From positions 868,001 to 932,000 of the forward strand of contig NZ_LMDC01000001.1 in NCBI RefSeq assembly GCF_001425705.1: a stretch of 64,000 nucleotides of DNA. The letters run 5' to 3'. The DNA comes from Pelomonas sp. Root1217 (GTDB lineage: Bacteria; Pseudomonadota; Gammaproteobacteria; Burkholderiales; Burkholderiaceae_C). The translations under genes and the position numbers were made by a program. Of the stretch, positions 9,973 to 19,047 are shown piece by piece. Within the stretch, counting starts at the first letter, position 1. The number at the start of each line of letters is the position of its first letter. The notes beneath the pieces are model-generated. The model searched no databases. It saw nothing but the letters and a program-made list of their open reading frames with translations, and was not told the origin of the DNA.

Positions 9973-11346
9973 ATGTCCCTGCGCGTTCACAACTCCCTCA
10001 GCCGCACTCTCGAAGACTTCCAACCGCTCGTGCCTGGCCAAGTGCGCATGTACGTCTGCGGCATCACGGTCTACGACCTGTGCCACATGGGACATCTGCG
10101 CATGAACATGGCGTTCGACGTCATCTACCGCTGGCTGCGCGCCAGTGGCTATGGCGTCACCTATGTGCGCAACATCACCGACATCGACGACAAAATCATC
10201 AAGCGTGCCGTCGAGCGCGGCATCACCATCCGTCAGCTCACTGAAGAGATGAGCTCGGCGATGCACGAGGACTTTGCCGCCGTCGGCCTGCTGCGCCCCG
10301 ATCACGAGCCGCGTGCGACCGAGTATGTGCCGCAGATGTTGTCGCTGATCGAGCGCCTGGAAGAGCGTGGCTTGGCCTATCGCGCTGAAGGTGGCGACGT
10401 GAACTACGCAGTGCGCAAATTCGACGGCTACGGTAAGTTGAGCGGCAAGAGCATCGACGACCTGCGCGCGGGCGAGCGGGTGGCCGTAGACGACGGCAAG
10501 CTGGACCCGTTGGACTTCGTTCTCTGGAAGGCCGCCAAGGCGGAGGAGCCCGCCGACGCCAAGTGGGCCGCGCCTTTCGGTGAGGGTCGCCCGGGCTGGC
10601 ACATCGAATGCTCGGCCATGAGTTGCGCCCTGCTCGGCGAAAGCTTTGACATCCACGGCGGTGGCACTGACCTGCAGTTCCCCCATCACGAGAACGAGAT
10701 CGCGCAAAGCGAGGGTGCAGGCTACCCCTTTGCCCGCTACTGGCTGCACAACGGCTTTCTGAACGTCGATGGCGAAAAGATGTCCAAGAGTCTGGGCAAC
10801 TTCTTCACCATCCGCGACGTGCTGCAGAAGTTCGACGGCGAGACGCTGCGCTTCTTCATGCTGCGCACCCACTATCGCCGGCCGTTCAACTTCAGCGATA
10901 CCCACCTGGAAGACGCGCGGGCAGCGCTGACGCGGCTGTACACGGCGCTGGACGCCGTGCCGCCCGCCGACATCGCCATCGACTGGGCCGAGCCCAGCGC
11001 CGCTGCCTTCAAGACGGCGATGGACGAGGACTTCGGCACGCCCGGGGCCATCGCCGTGTTGTTCGACCTGGTCAACGAAGTCAACCGTGATCGCTCAGCG
11101 CAGCGTGCCGGCTTGCTGAAGGCGTTGGCCGGCGTGCTGGGCATCCTGCAGCAGGAGCCGCGCGCCTATCTGCAGGGCGGCTCGGGCGTTGATGACGCTG
11201 CCTGGGTCGAGGAGCGCATCGCGGCCCGCGCTGCCGCCAAGGCCGCCAAGGACTTTGCGGGTGCCGACGCGATCCGCGCCGAGCTGTCCGCCAAGGGCAT
11301 CATGCTGAAGGACGGTGCCGACGGCACGACCTGGGTGAAGAGCTGA
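9973..11346 (+). CDS. cysS: Cysteinyl-tRNA synthetase (457 aa)
   Basis: CysRS charges tRNA-Cys with cysteine, a class I synthetase with a zinc-dependent active site in the cytoplasm. The start is ATG 9973 ([16 protein letters not shown]). Visible signatures are the zinc cysteine in YVCGITVYD, the HIGH-type CHMGHLRMN, the [10 protein letters not shown] stretch, the zinc ligands in [13 protein letters not shown] and the KMSKS loop in [11 protein letters not shown]. Length is normal. The stop codon overlaps the next start by one base (TGATG), coupling cysS to a DNA glycosylase gene. A hairpin leader lies upstream. Confidence 0.97.
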   Translation: MSLRVHNSLSRTLEDFQPLVPGQVRMYVCGITVYDLCHMGHLRMNMAFDVIYRWLRASGYGVTYVRNITDIDDKIIKRAVERGITIRQLTEEMSSAMHEDFAAVGLLRPDHEPRATEYVPQMLSLIERLEERGLAYRAEGGDVNYAVRKFDGYGKLSGKSIDDLRAGERVAVDDGKLDPLDFVLWKAAKAEEPADAKWAAPFGEGRPGWHIECSAMSCALLGESFDIHGGGTDLQFPHHENEIAQSEGAGYPFARYWLHNGFLNVDGEKMSKSLGNFFTIRDVLQKFDGETLRFFMLRTHYRRPFNFSDTHLEDARAALTRLYTALDAVPPADIAIDWAEPSAAAFKTAMDEDFGTPGAIAVLFDLVNEVNRDRSAQRAGLLKALAGVLGILQQEPRAYLQGGSGVDDAAWVEERIAARAAAKAAKDFAGADAIRAELSAKGIMLKDGADGTTWVKS

Positions 11347-11975
11347 TGCCACCGGAAGTGATCCCGGCCTACTGGGACGAGGCCTGCAGACACCTGGTCA
11401 AGCGCGACCGGGTCATGAAAAAGCTCATCCCGCAGTTCGGCGAGGCCCGCCTGCAGAGCCGCGGCGACGCCTTCGCCACGTTGGCGCGCTCGATCGTCGG
11501 CCAGCAGATTTCCGTCAAGGCGGCCCAGTCGGTCTGGAATCGCTGGATGGCGCTGATGACAAAATTCCAGCCGGCCGCCGTGCTGGGCCTGGGTGTGGAC
11601 GAGCAGCGCGCCGCCGGCCTGTCCGCCCGCAAGGTCGAATACCTGCGCGACCTGGCGGAACATTTCGACACTGGCCAGGTTCATGTGCGCCAATGGGCGC
11701 AGATGGACGATGAAGCCATCATCGAGGAGCTGGTCGCCATTCGGGGCATCGGCCGCTGGACGGCCGAGATGTTCTTGATTTTTCACTTGATGCGCCCCAA
11801 TGTGATGCCCCTGGATGACATCGGCCTGCTGAAGGGCATCAGCCAGAACTACTTTTCCGGTGAGCCCGTCTCGCGCGCCGAGGCGCGCGAAGTCGGCGAC
11901 GCCTGGGCGCCCTACCGTTCGGTAGCGGTTTGGTACATTTGGCGCAGCCTCGACCCGCTGCCTGTGGACTATTGA
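11346..11975 (+). CDS. DNA-3-methyladenine glycosylase, AlkA/HhH-GPD family (209 aa)
   Basis: A base-excision repair glycosylase that removes alkylated purines from DNA. The helix-hairpin-helix is [15 protein letters not shown] (about 133-147) and the catalytic aspartate lies in [11 protein letters not shown] (D157 or D158), the arrangement of HhH-GPD glycosylases. At 209 residues it is the compact form that lacks the N-terminal domain of E. coli AlkA (282 aa) and resembles the MAG1/AlkA2 type. The first base of its ATG is the last base of the cysS stop. accA follows after 103 bases with a probable separate start of transcription or read-through. Confidence 0.9.
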   Translation: MPPEVIPAYWDEACRHLVKRDRVMKKLIPQFGEARLQSRGDAFATLARSIVGQQISVKAAQSVWNRWMALMTKFQPAAVLGLGVDEQRAAGLSARKVEYLRDLAEHFDTGQVHVRQWAQMDDEAIIEELVAIRGIGRWTAEMFLIFHLMRPNVMPLDDIGLLKGISQNYFSGEPVSRAEAREVGDAWAPYRSVAVWYIWRSLDPLPVDY

Positions 11976-12078
11976 GGTCATTGTTCAACCACCCGGAGCG
12001 GGCCGCACGCCGGGACGCTCCAGAGCCGACAGACCCGTCAAGGGATCAGCCGGCGTACTCACCGGACGAGGGGATCCA

Positions 12079-13050
12079 TTGAGCAAAAAACATTTTCTGG
12101 AATTCGAGCAGCCCATCGCCGAGCTCGAGACCAAGATCGAAGAGCTGCGTTATGTGCAGAGCGAGTCGGCGGTCGACATCTCCGAGGAGATCGACCGCCT
12201 CTCCAAGAAAAGCCTGCAGCTGACGAAGGACGTCTACTCCAACGTGGCGCCCTGGCAGGTCTACCAGATCGCCCGCCATCCGCAGCGCCCGCAGACGCTG
12301 GACTACTGCTCGGAAGTCTTCACCGAGTTCCAGGAACTGCACGGTGACCGCCACTTCGCCGACGACGCGGCCATCGTCGGTGGTATCGCGCGCTTCAACG
12401 GCCAGGCCTGCATGGTCATCGGCCACCAGCGCGGCAGCGATGCCAAGGAGCGCACGCTGCGCAACTTCGGCATGCCGCGCCCTGAGGGCTACCGCAAGGC
12501 GCTGCGCCTGCTGAAGCTGGCCGAGAAGTTCGGCCTGCCGGTCTTCACCTTCATCGACACCATGGGCGCCTACCCTGGCATCGGTGCCGAGGAGCGCAGC
12601 CAGAGCGAGGCCATCGGGCGCAACATCCTCGAGATGGCGCAGCTCGAAGTGCCCATCATCGCCACCGTCATCGGTGAGGGCGGCTCGGGTGGTGCCTTGG
12701 CCATCGGCGTGGCCGACCAGGTGCTGATGCTGCAGTTCGCGGCCTATTCCGTCATTTCGCCGGAGGGCTGCGCGTCCATCCTGTGGAAGAGCAGCGAGCG
12801 CGCCTCCGATGCGGCCGAGGCCCTGGGCATCACAGCCCACCGCCTGAAGGCGCTCGGCCTGATCGACAAGATCGTCAGCGAGCCGGTGGGCGGCGCGCAC
12901 CGCGACGCCAAGCAGATGGCGTCCAACCTGAAGCGCGCGTTGAGCGACGCGTTGCGCCAGGTCAGCGACCTCAAGACTCGTGAACTGGTGGACCGCCGCT
13001 ACGAGCGCCTGCAGGCCTATGGCCGATTCGGCGACACCAAGAACAGGTGA
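12079..13050 (+). CDS. accA: Acetyl-CoA carboxylase carboxyltransferase subunit alpha (323 aa)
   Basis: AccA with AccD transfers the carboxyl group from carboxybiotin to acetyl-CoA, forming malonyl-CoA, the committed step of fatty acid synthesis. The start is TTG at 12079 with a GAGGGG purine run about 6 bases upstream. The product begins with the usual N-terminal [19 protein letters not shown] after the initiator Met. Core motifs are [35 protein letters not shown] and [15 protein letters not shown]. Length is normal. The last 32 bases overlap tilS in another frame. Confidence 0.97.
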   Translation: MSKKHFLEFEQPIAELETKIEELRYVQSESAVDISEEIDRLSKKSLQLTKDVYSNVAPWQVYQIARHPQRPQTLDYCSEVFTEFQELHGDRHFADDAAIVGGIARFNGQACMVIGHQRGSDAKERTLRNFGMPRPEGYRKALRLLKLAEKFGLPVFTFIDTMGAYPGIGAEERSQSEAIGRNILEMAQLEVPIIATVIGEGGSGGALAIGVADQVLMLQFAAYSVISPEGCASILWKSSERASDAAEALGITAHRLKALGLIDKIVSEPVGGAHRDAKQMASNLKRALSDALRQVSDLKTRELVDRRYERLQAYGRFGDTKNR

Positions 13051-14323
13051 TGCGGTCGCCGTCGCATTCAGCGGCGGCCTGGATTCCACGGCCCTGTTGC
13101 ATGCGACCGCCCGCGCGGCGCAAGGCAACAGGGTCGTTGCCTTTCATGTCCACCACGGCCTGCAGCCGCAGGCCGACGACTGGGTCACGCATTGCGAGCG
13201 CGTGGCGCATGAGTTCGGAGCGGCTTTTGTCTGCACGCGGCTGAGCGGATCGCCGGCGCGCGGCGACAGCGTGGAGGCCTGGGCTCATGCGGGCCGGCAT
13301 CGCGCCCTGCATAACATGGCTGTCGCGGCGGGTGCAGATCTGCTGCTGTTGGCCCATCACCGTCAGGACCAGGCGGAGACCTTCGTCCTGCAGGCTTTGC
13401 GCGGTGCCGGCACGGCAGGCCTTGCTGGCATGCCCAGGGCGCAATGGCGCGACGGCGTCTGCTGGGCGCGGCCCTGGCTTGATCAGCCGCGCGACCTCAT
13501 TCGCGCCTACGCCGAGCAGCATGGGCTCAGCTGGATCGAAGACCCGAGCAACGCCGACCCGCGCCATGCGCGCAACCGGCTGCGCCAGACGCTTTGGCCA
13601 ACCTTTGCGGCGGCCGAGGCGGGCCTGGCCCGGTCGGCGCGCTGGGCCCAGGAGGCTGAGGAACTGGCCGCGGAAGTTGCGGCATCCGACCTTGGGGCGC
13701 TCGCGACGGTCGAGCGGCTGGATCTGGCCGCCGTGTTTCGCCTGTCGCCTGCCCGCGCAAGCAACGCGCTGCGCTCCTGGCTGTCGCAGTACACGAGCGT
13801 GCCCGCCAGCCTGGTCGAGCGACTGCGGTCTGAATGGCAATCGGGCGCCACGCTGTCCTGGCCAGCGCCCGGTGGTGTCGTGCACGCTTATCGCGACGGC
13901 CTTTACTGGGCCGCCGAACCGGCCGCCCCACCGGCGACCTCGATGCTGGATCTGAGTCGCCCCGGCCTGCATCCTCAGCCGGCCTGGCAGGGCGCCTGGC
14001 TTGTCGAGCCGGCCTCGCCCGGGATCGCGGTGGCGCGACTCGCCCAACTGACCCAGCGCGCTCGCACGGGCGGCGAGCAATTCCAACGCGCCCCGGCCTC
14101 CGTGCGGCGCGCCCTCAAGAAGGCCTGCCAGGAAGCCGGTCTGCCGCCGTGGCGACGCGGCGGCCCGCTGCTTTTCGACGCGCAGCAGCGCCTCATCGCC
14201 GTGGCCGGGCTTGGCATGGACGCCCGTGCCTTCGCCGATCAAGATGAGCCGAAGCTGTCCTTGCGCTGGCTGGAGGACGCAGCCTTGCCGCAGAGCGAAG
14301 GCGAGGGCGGGACTGCCGCATAA
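13019..14323 (+). CDS. tilS: tRNA(Ile)-lysidine synthetase (434 aa)
   Basis: TilS modifies C34 of tRNA-Ile(CAU) to lysidine, switching its decoding from AUG to AUA and its charging from Met to Ile. The PP-loop [15 protein letters not shown] at about residues 14-28 binds ATP. Further family text is [25 protein letters not shown] and [15 protein letters not shown]. The C-terminal substrate-binding domain is present and ends in a short acidic tail. I chose ATG 13019, which overlaps accA by 32 bases; the open frame extends 13 codons further into accA without a better start. The accA-tilS order is common in betaproteobacteria. Confidence 0.95.
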   Translation: MADSATPRTGDAVAVAFSGGLDSTALLHATARAAQGNRVVAFHVHHGLQPQADDWVTHCERVAHEFGAAFVCTRLSGSPARGDSVEAWAHAGRHRALHNMAVAAGADLLLLAHHRQDQAETFVLQALRGAGTAGLAGMPRAQWRDGVCWARPWLDQPRDLIRAYAEQHGLSWIEDPSNADPRHARNRLRQTLWPTFAAAEAGLARSARWAQEAEELAAEVAASDLGALATVERLDLAAVFRLSPARASNALRSWLSQYTSVPASLVERLRSEWQSGATLSWPAPGGVVHAYRDGLYWAAEPAAPPATSMLDLSRPGLHPQPAWQGAWLVEPASPGIAVARLAQLTQRARTGGEQFQRAPASVRRALKKACQEAGLPPWRRGGPLLFDAQQRLIAVAGLGMDARAFADQDEPKLSLRWLEDAALPQSEGEGGTAA

Positions 14324-14383
14324 AATCTGGGGTTTGCGAGCATCCGTCCCGGCAGCTCACTCTTCCAGCCTTCGCTCAAACAC

Positions 14384-15664
14384 ATGGCTCTGATCGTCCA
14401 CAAGTACGGCGGCACCTCGATGGGGTCCACCGATCGCATCCGCAACGTGGCCAAGCGCGTCGCCAAATGGGTGCGCGCCGGCCACCAGATGGTGGTCGTG
14501 CCCTCGGCGATGAGCGGCGAAACCAACCGGCTGCTCGGTCTGGCCAAGGAGCTGTCGCCCACCAGCATGACGCCCGCCGTGATGCGCGAGATGGACGCCA
14601 TCGCCGCCACCGGCGAGCAGGTCTCCGTCGGGCTGCTGGCCATCGCGCTGCAGGCCGAAGGGCTGGAAGCCGTCAGCTACGCCGGCTGGCAGGTGCCGGT
14701 GGCCACCGATTCCTCCTTCACCAAGGCCCGCATCGAGAGCATCGATGACGTCCGCGTGCGTGCCGATCTGGCGGCGGGCAAGGTGGTGGTCATCACCGGC
14801 TTTCAGGGCATCGACCCGGAAGGCCACATCACGACGCTGGGCCGCGGTGGCTCCGACACGTCGGCCGTGGCGATCGCCGCGGCGATGAAGGCCGCCGAAT
14901 GCCTGATCTACACCGACGTGGACGGCGTCTACACAACCGACCCGCGTGTGGTGCCCGAGGCGCGTCGCCTGAGCACCATCACGTTCGAGGAAATGCTGGA
15001 GATGGCGTCGCTCGGCTCCAAGATCCTGCAGATCCGCTCCGTGGAGTTCGCCGGCAAGTACCGCGTGCCGCTGCGCGTGCTGTCCAGCTTCACCCCGTGG
15101 GACATCGACATCACTGAAGAGGCCGCCTCCGGCACGCTGATCACTTTCGAACAAGAGGATGACAACATGGAACAAGCCGTCGTTTCGGGCATTGCCTTCA
15201 ACCGTGACGAGGCCAAGGTGACGCTGCTCGGCGTGCCCGACAAGCCCGGCATCGCCTTCCAGATCCTCGGCCCCGTGGCCGAGGCCAACATCGACATCGA
15301 CGTCATCATCCAGAACGTCTCCCACGACGGCAAGACCGACTTCTCCTTCACCGTGCATCGCAACGACTACGCGCGCACGATGGAGTTGTTGCAGAACACC
15401 GTCGGCCCGGCCACCAACGCCAGCAAGGTCGTCGGCGACCCCAAGATCTGCAAGGTCTCCATCGTGGGCATCGGCATGCGCTCGCATGTCGGCGTGGCCA
15501 GCAAGATGTTCAGGGCGCTGAGCGAAGAGGGCATCAACATCCAGATGATCTCCACCAGCGAGATCAAGACCAGCGTCGTCATCGACGAGAAGTACATGGA
15601 GTTGGCCGTGCGCGCCCTGCACAAGGCCTTCGACCTGGATCAGGAAGCCACCGCCACGGCCTGA
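14384..15664 (+). CDS. lysC: Aspartate kinase (426 aa)
   Basis: Aspartokinase phosphorylates L-aspartate, the first step toward lysine, threonine and methionine. The catalytic domain begins MALIVHKYGGTSMGS and includes FQGIDPEGHITTLGRGGSDT. Two ACT regulatory domains follow, beginning near residue 265 (EAKVTLLGVPDKPG) and near 345 (CKVSIVGIGMRSHVGV). Lysine and threonine feedback usually act on these. The layout is that of the Corynebacterium/Bacillus alpha-beta type, in which the ACT part is also made separately. An in-frame ATG with its own ribosome site at 15153-15169 fits this (see that entry). No monofunctional homoserine dehydrogenase is nearby. Confidence 0.97.
   Translation: MALIVHKYGGTSMGSTDRIRNVAKRVAKWVRAGHQMVVVPSAMSGETNRLLGLAKELSPTSMTPAVMREMDAIAATGEQVSVGLLAIALQAEGLEAVSYAGWQVPVATDSSFTKARIESIDDVRVRADLAAGKVVVITGFQGIDPEGHITTLGRGGSDTSAVAIAAAMKAAECLIYTDVDGVYTTDPRVVPEARRLSTITFEEMLEMASLGSKILQIRSVEFAGKYRVPLRVLSSFTPWDIDITEEAASGTLITFEQEDDNMEQAVVSGIAFNRDEAKVTLLGVPDKPGIAFQILGPVAEANIDIDVIIQNVSHDGKTDFSFTVHRNDYARTMELLQNTVGPATNASKVVGDPKICKVSIVGIGMRSHVGVASKMFRALSEEGINIQMISTSEIKTSVVIDEKYMELAVRALHKAFDLDQEATATA
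15153..15169 (+). promoter_or_regulatory. Internal ribosome-binding site and start codon for an aspartokinase beta subunit
   Basis: Inside lysC, AAGAGGA (15153-15159) precedes an in-frame ATG at 15167-15169 by 7 bases. Translation from here gives a 165-aa product starting MEQAVVSGIAF and holding just the two ACT domains. In Corynebacterium lysC the beta subunit begins at the equivalent residue with a very similar sequence. Position, spacing and family precedent agree. That the site is used here is inferred. Confidence 0.6.
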
Positions 15665-15688
15665 TTTCCGTCTGAAATCGCTCTGCAC

Positions 15689-15697
15689 TGGTATAGA
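15689..15697 (+). promoter_or_regulatory. Extended -10 promoter element of tRNA-Ser
   Basis: TGG followed by TATAGA (15692-15697) forms an extended -10 element 16 bases before the mature 5' end of the tRNA. No clear -35 box is visible, which is compatible with an extended -10 promoter. Confidence 0.5.
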
Positions 15698-15712
15698 ATG
15701 CGGGGCTGTGCT

Positions 15713-15806
15713 GGAGACGTGACCGAGTGGCCGAAGGTGCTCCCCTGCTAAGGGAGTATTTGCGCTAAAACGCGAATCGAGGGTTCGAATCCCTCCGTCT
15801 CCTCCA
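15713..15806 (+). tRNA. tRNA-Ser, anticodon GCU (reads AGC/AGU), CCA encoded
   Basis: A complete class II tRNA. The acceptor stem GGAGACG pairs with CGTCTCC at 15796-15802. The anticodon stem CTCCC/GGGAG encloses CTGCTAA, with GCT at 15747-15749. A long variable arm pairs TTTGCG-type with CGCGAA bases. The T arm is GAGGG-TTCGAAT-CCCTC. CCA is encoded at 15804-15806. The discriminator base 73 (15803) reads T, while serine tRNAs normally have G there. An extended -10 element precedes it and a terminator follows at 15815-15840, so it is a single-gene unit. Confidence 0.96.
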
Positions 15807-15814
15807 AACACATC

Positions 15815-15840
15815 AAAGCCCGTCCTTGCGACGGGCTTTT
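15815..15840 (+). terminator. Intrinsic terminator of tRNA-Ser
   Basis: A 10-bp perfect stem (AAAGCCCGTC at 15815-15824, GACGGGCTTT at 15830-15839) with a 5-nt loop runs into TTTTCTTTTC. It begins 8 bases after the tRNA CCA end. Confidence 0.9.
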
Positions 15841-15972
15841 CTTTTCGGCGTGCCAACAGCGGTGCTTCCAGGCGATTCGTCACGAATTGATCGTTTCGAG
15901 TCCAAATTTGCCAAATTGCCGAGTGATTCGGTTATTTATGATCGCCACGTGGCGATCAAGGCAATAAATCGG

Positions 15973-16971
15973 ATGGGGCATGGCCTCATCACCCTGCTGG
16001 TGCTGGCTGGCGGTCTGCTGGCCGCTGGGGCCGCTCGGGCCGTGCAGCCACCCACACACGCTCCGCCAGCGTCGCCCGCCGCCGTCCGGCTTTTCGTGCC
16101 CTTCATGGCCGGCGGCGAAGCCGACGACTCGGCGCGAAATTTCGTCCAGAGCGCGACACGCGTTGGCGGCCCGGGCTTCGAGATCGTCCATCTGACGGCT
16201 GAATTGGGTGCCGCAGCCGGGCGGGCTGTCAGGCAAGCCGCGCCCGATGGCATGTCGCTATTGCTGGCGCGGGTGGGCAGCGTTGCCATCCTGCCGGCAC
16301 TATCGCCACGCACGGCGGCGCCGTTGAGTGACTTCACGGTGCTGGCCGTGCTCGACCAGGCGCCACTCATCTGCGCCGTCCGCAGCAGCACGCCCATTGG
16401 GTCCATGCGCGAGTTGCTGGCAGCCATCGCCGCGGCACCAGGGCAGTTGCGCTACAGCACGAGCGGCGCCGGCAGCCTGCAAAACCTCGCCGTGCGCTAT
16501 CTGCTGGCATTGAGCGGCCTGCCGGGCGACGCGGCCAAGCCGGTGCATTTCGGCCAGGACTCACTGGCCACCCAGGCCCTGCTCAATGGCGATGTGGATT
16601 TCAGCTGCAACACCGCGCGCAGCATCGTGCCGGCCGTGCAGTCGGGCGCGCTGCGTGGGTTGATGACGACGGCCCAGGGGCGGCTGAGGTCGCTGCCGCA
16701 GTTGCGCAACGCCGCCGAGCTCGGCCTGCGCGATATGCAGCAGTTGCAGGGTTGGTCGGCCCTGCTCGGGCCAGCCGGCATGCCGGCCGGGGCCGTTCAG
16801 CGCTGGCGCGTGCTGCTCGACAAGGTGGCCGCCGATCCTGAGTGGCAGGCCGGCACCGAAGCGCTGAACGCGTCGGCCCGCATCCAAGCAGTCAAGGACC
16901 CGACGCCGTACTTGCGCCAGCAGGGGCAGTTCTATGAGCGCCTCGTGACGACGCTGGAGGCCCGGCCATGA
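15973..16971 (+). CDS. Bug/TctC-type periplasmic solute-binding protein (332 aa)
   Basis: The protein belongs to the tripartite tricarboxylate receptor (Bug) family, typical of Burkholderiales. The start chosen is ATG 15973, giving a signal peptide MGHGLITLLVLAGGLLAAG ending near ARA-VQ. The frame is open for 49 codons upstream, through the tRNA terminator, and that part is not signal-like. Family text is RLFVPFMAGGEADDSAR, PDGMSLLLARVGS and a YSTSGAGSLQNLAVRYL loop equivalent to the conserved ligand-binding segment. No tctA or tctB membrane genes are nearby. Its stop overlaps the start of a diguanylate cyclase (ATGA), which suggests that it senses rather than transports. Confidence 0.85.
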   Translation: MGHGLITLLVLAGGLLAAGAARAVQPPTHAPPASPAAVRLFVPFMAGGEADDSARNFVQSATRVGGPGFEIVHLTAELGAAAGRAVRQAAPDGMSLLLARVGSVAILPALSPRTAAPLSDFTVLAVLDQAPLICAVRSSTPIGSMRELLAAIAAAPGQLRYSTSGAGSLQNLAVRYLLALSGLPGDAAKPVHFGQDSLATQALLNGDVDFSCNTARSIVPAVQSGALRGLMTTAQGRLRSLPQLRNAAELGLRDMQQLQGWSALLGPAGMPAGAVQRWRVLLDKVAADPEWQAGTEALNASARIQAVKDPTPYLRQQGQFYERLVTTLEARP

Positions 16972-19040
16972 GCTCGGACGGCCTTTCGCGTCGTCGGCTC
17001 TGGCCCTGGGTCGTGGATGCGACGCTGGTCGTGCTCATCTTGGTGGTGGGCCTGGCAGGCAGCGTGGGCGCCTATCGCGCGCTGGCGCTGAAGGTTGCGG
17101 GCCAGCAGCGCGAGCTGTTGAACGCCATGGGGCAGAGCGTCGTGGGTGCCTTTGATCTGCAATTGGTGAGGGTGGTGGAGACACTGCAGGCGGCCAGCCG
17201 GATGTTGTCGGCCCAACCGGGGCTGACGCGCGCTCAATTTGCGCGCTATGGCGCCGGCCTGGTCACCGACTCCTCGGCCCTGACCTTGCTGGAGTGGCAG
17301 CCCGTCGTGCCGCATGCGCAGCTGGCAGAGTTCGAGAGGCAGGCGAATCTGGAGCAACCGGGCTATCGCGTCGTCGAGCCGGCGTCGCAATACCAGGGCG
17401 AGGGGCTCATCGCCGCGCGCGAGCGCGACGTGCATGTGCCGGTGCGCTATTCCTGGCCCGAGAACGGCTCCGCCGTGGGTGTGGACATGGCCTTCGACCC
17501 GCGCCGCATGCGCTCCAAGCTGCTCGCCCGCGATGCCGGCGTGCCCATCGCGTCCGAGACATTTCCGTTGATCCGGCTTGGCCAGCAGGCGGTCGCCATC
17601 AGCGGCTTTGCGGTATCTGCGCCGACCTACCGGGGCACACAGCCGGCGGGTGTCGAGGCGCGTCGTCGCGAGCTGACGGGCTTCCTGGCCGGCGTTATCG
17701 AGCTGCCGACGCTGATGGCCGAGGCGGCGCTGCGGGCTGACGCCAATGGCCTGGATGTCTTCGTCTTCGACCAGGAGGAGAAGCACCGGCTCATCTATTC
17801 ATCGGCCGGCAGTGAGCCCTTCCAGTCCGACGAGCGCGACACGGCGCTGAGCATCGACGTGGGTGGGCGCCTCTGGCAACTGGTGCTCAGGCCTCGGCCC
17901 GGCGCGCTGGCTGGGGAAGGTGACCAGACACCCCTGCTGGTCCTGGCCGCAGGCAGCCTGGCAACCCTGCTCGTCGCGTTGGCGGTGGCGCGCAGCCTCG
18001 TCGTCAGGCGCCACCTGGAGCGGACCGAGGCGGACCTGGCTGAAGATCGTCAGCGCATGGCCAATGTGCTGGACGGGACGGCGGCCGGCACCTGGGACTG
18101 GCATATCGACACCGGCCGGCTCAACGTCAACGAGCGGTGGGCCCAGATGCTGGGCCGCAGCCGCGCCGAACTTGAACCCGTGACGAGAACGACCTGGGAA
18201 AGACTCTGCCATCCCGGCGATCTCATCGAGTCGAGCCTGGCGATGAAGCGCCATTTCAGTGGCGCGGACGAACGCTACACCGCCGAGTTCCGCATGCGCC
18301 ACGCCGATGGCCACTGGGTCTGGGTGCAGAGCAACGGCAGCGTCTTCGAGCGTGACGCCCAGGGGCGCCCGCTGCGATTGGCCGGCACGCACATGGACAT
18401 CTCCCGCCGCAAGGCTGACGAGCAGCGGCTGTATGACGACGCCCGCGCCCTGGAGGCGGCAAACCGCCAGTTGCGCGACCTGGCCATCGTCGACGCCCTG
18501 ACCGGCGCCTTCAACCGGCGTCATTTCAATGATGTCTGCCTGGCTGCCCTGGCCGGCGCCCAGCGCGGCCAGGCCGTGGCGCTGTGCATGCTCGATGTGG
18601 ATCATTTCAAGGCCTACAACGACCGCTACGGTCACCAGGCTGGCGATGCCGTCCTCAAGGCCCTGGCACAGACGCTCAAGGACTCCCTCAAACGCTCCAC
18701 CGATGCGTTGTTCCGTCTGGGGGGCGAGGAGTTCGGCGTGATCTTCTCGGCCACGTCGGCCGAGATGGCGCTGGATTTCGTCGAGCAGCTCAACGCCGCC
18801 TTGCATGGCCTGGCCATGCCCCACGAGGGCAGCCCGCAACGGGTGGTGACGGCCAGCTTCGGCCTGGCCTGGTGGGCCGGGCCGACCTCCAGTCTGACGC
18901 CCGAAGTCATGTATGCAGCGGCCGACGAAGCCTTGTACGAGGCCAAGCGCGGCGGGCGCGACCAGATCGTCATGCGCTGTTTCCTGGCTGGCGAAGGCGA
19001 GGCGCAGGACGAGGTGCGGGCCGCGGCGGCGGCACGATGA
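16968..19040 (+). CDS. Membrane diguanylate cyclase: CHASE - PAS - GGDEF (690 aa)
   Basis: It makes cyclic di-GMP from two GTP. Order: a transmembrane segment at about 14-36, a periplasmic CHASE-type sensor (about 75-250), a second transmembrane segment at about 321-345, a PAS domain (about 365-480, with GTWDWHIDTGRLNVNERW) and a GGDEF domain from about 505. The active-site signature is GGEEF at 585-589, which is catalytically competent in known enzymes. An RxxD inhibitory site (RSTD, 576-579) lies five residues upstream, so product inhibition is likely. There is no EAL domain. It is translationally coupled to the preceding Bug protein by a 4-base overlap, and it converges on fdhD with 7 bases between stops. 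Confidence 0.92.
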   Translation: MSSDGLSRRRLWPWVVDATLVVLILVVGLAGSVGAYRALALKVAGQQRELLNAMGQSVVGAFDLQLVRVVETLQAASRMLSAQPGLTRAQFARYGAGLVTDSSALTLLEWQPVVPHAQLAEFERQANLEQPGYRVVEPASQYQGEGLIAARERDVHVPVRYSWPENGSAVGVDMAFDPRRMRSKLLARDAGVPIASETFPLIRLGQQAVAISGFAVSAPTYRGTQPAGVEARRRELTGFLAGVIELPTLMAEAALRADANGLDVFVFDQEEKHRLIYSSAGSEPFQSDERDTALSIDVGGRLWQLVLRPRPGALAGEGDQTPLLVLAAGSLATLLVALAVARSLVVRRHLERTEADLAEDRQRMANVLDGTAAGTWDWHIDTGRLNVNERWAQMLGRSRAELEPVTRTTWERLCHPGDLIESSLAMKRHFSGADERYTAEFRMRHADGHWVWVQSNGSVFERDAQGRPLRLAGTHMDISRRKADEQRLYDDARALEAANRQLRDLAIVDALTGAFNRRHFNDVCLAALAGAQRGQAVALCMLDVDHFKAYNDRYGHQAGDAVLKALAQTLKDSLKRSTDALFRLGGEEFGVIFSATSAEMALDFVEQLNAALHGLAMPHEGSPQRVVTASFGLAWWAGPTSSLTPEVMYAAADEALYEAKRGGRDQIVMRCFLAGEGEAQDEVRAAAAAR

Positions 19041-19047
19041 CCGGCCG

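Noticed and set aside
9908-10105. A 65-codon gene overlapping the cysS start
   Set aside because: It overlaps the cysS coding frame and has no ribosome site or family; it is only considered as a possible leader frame.
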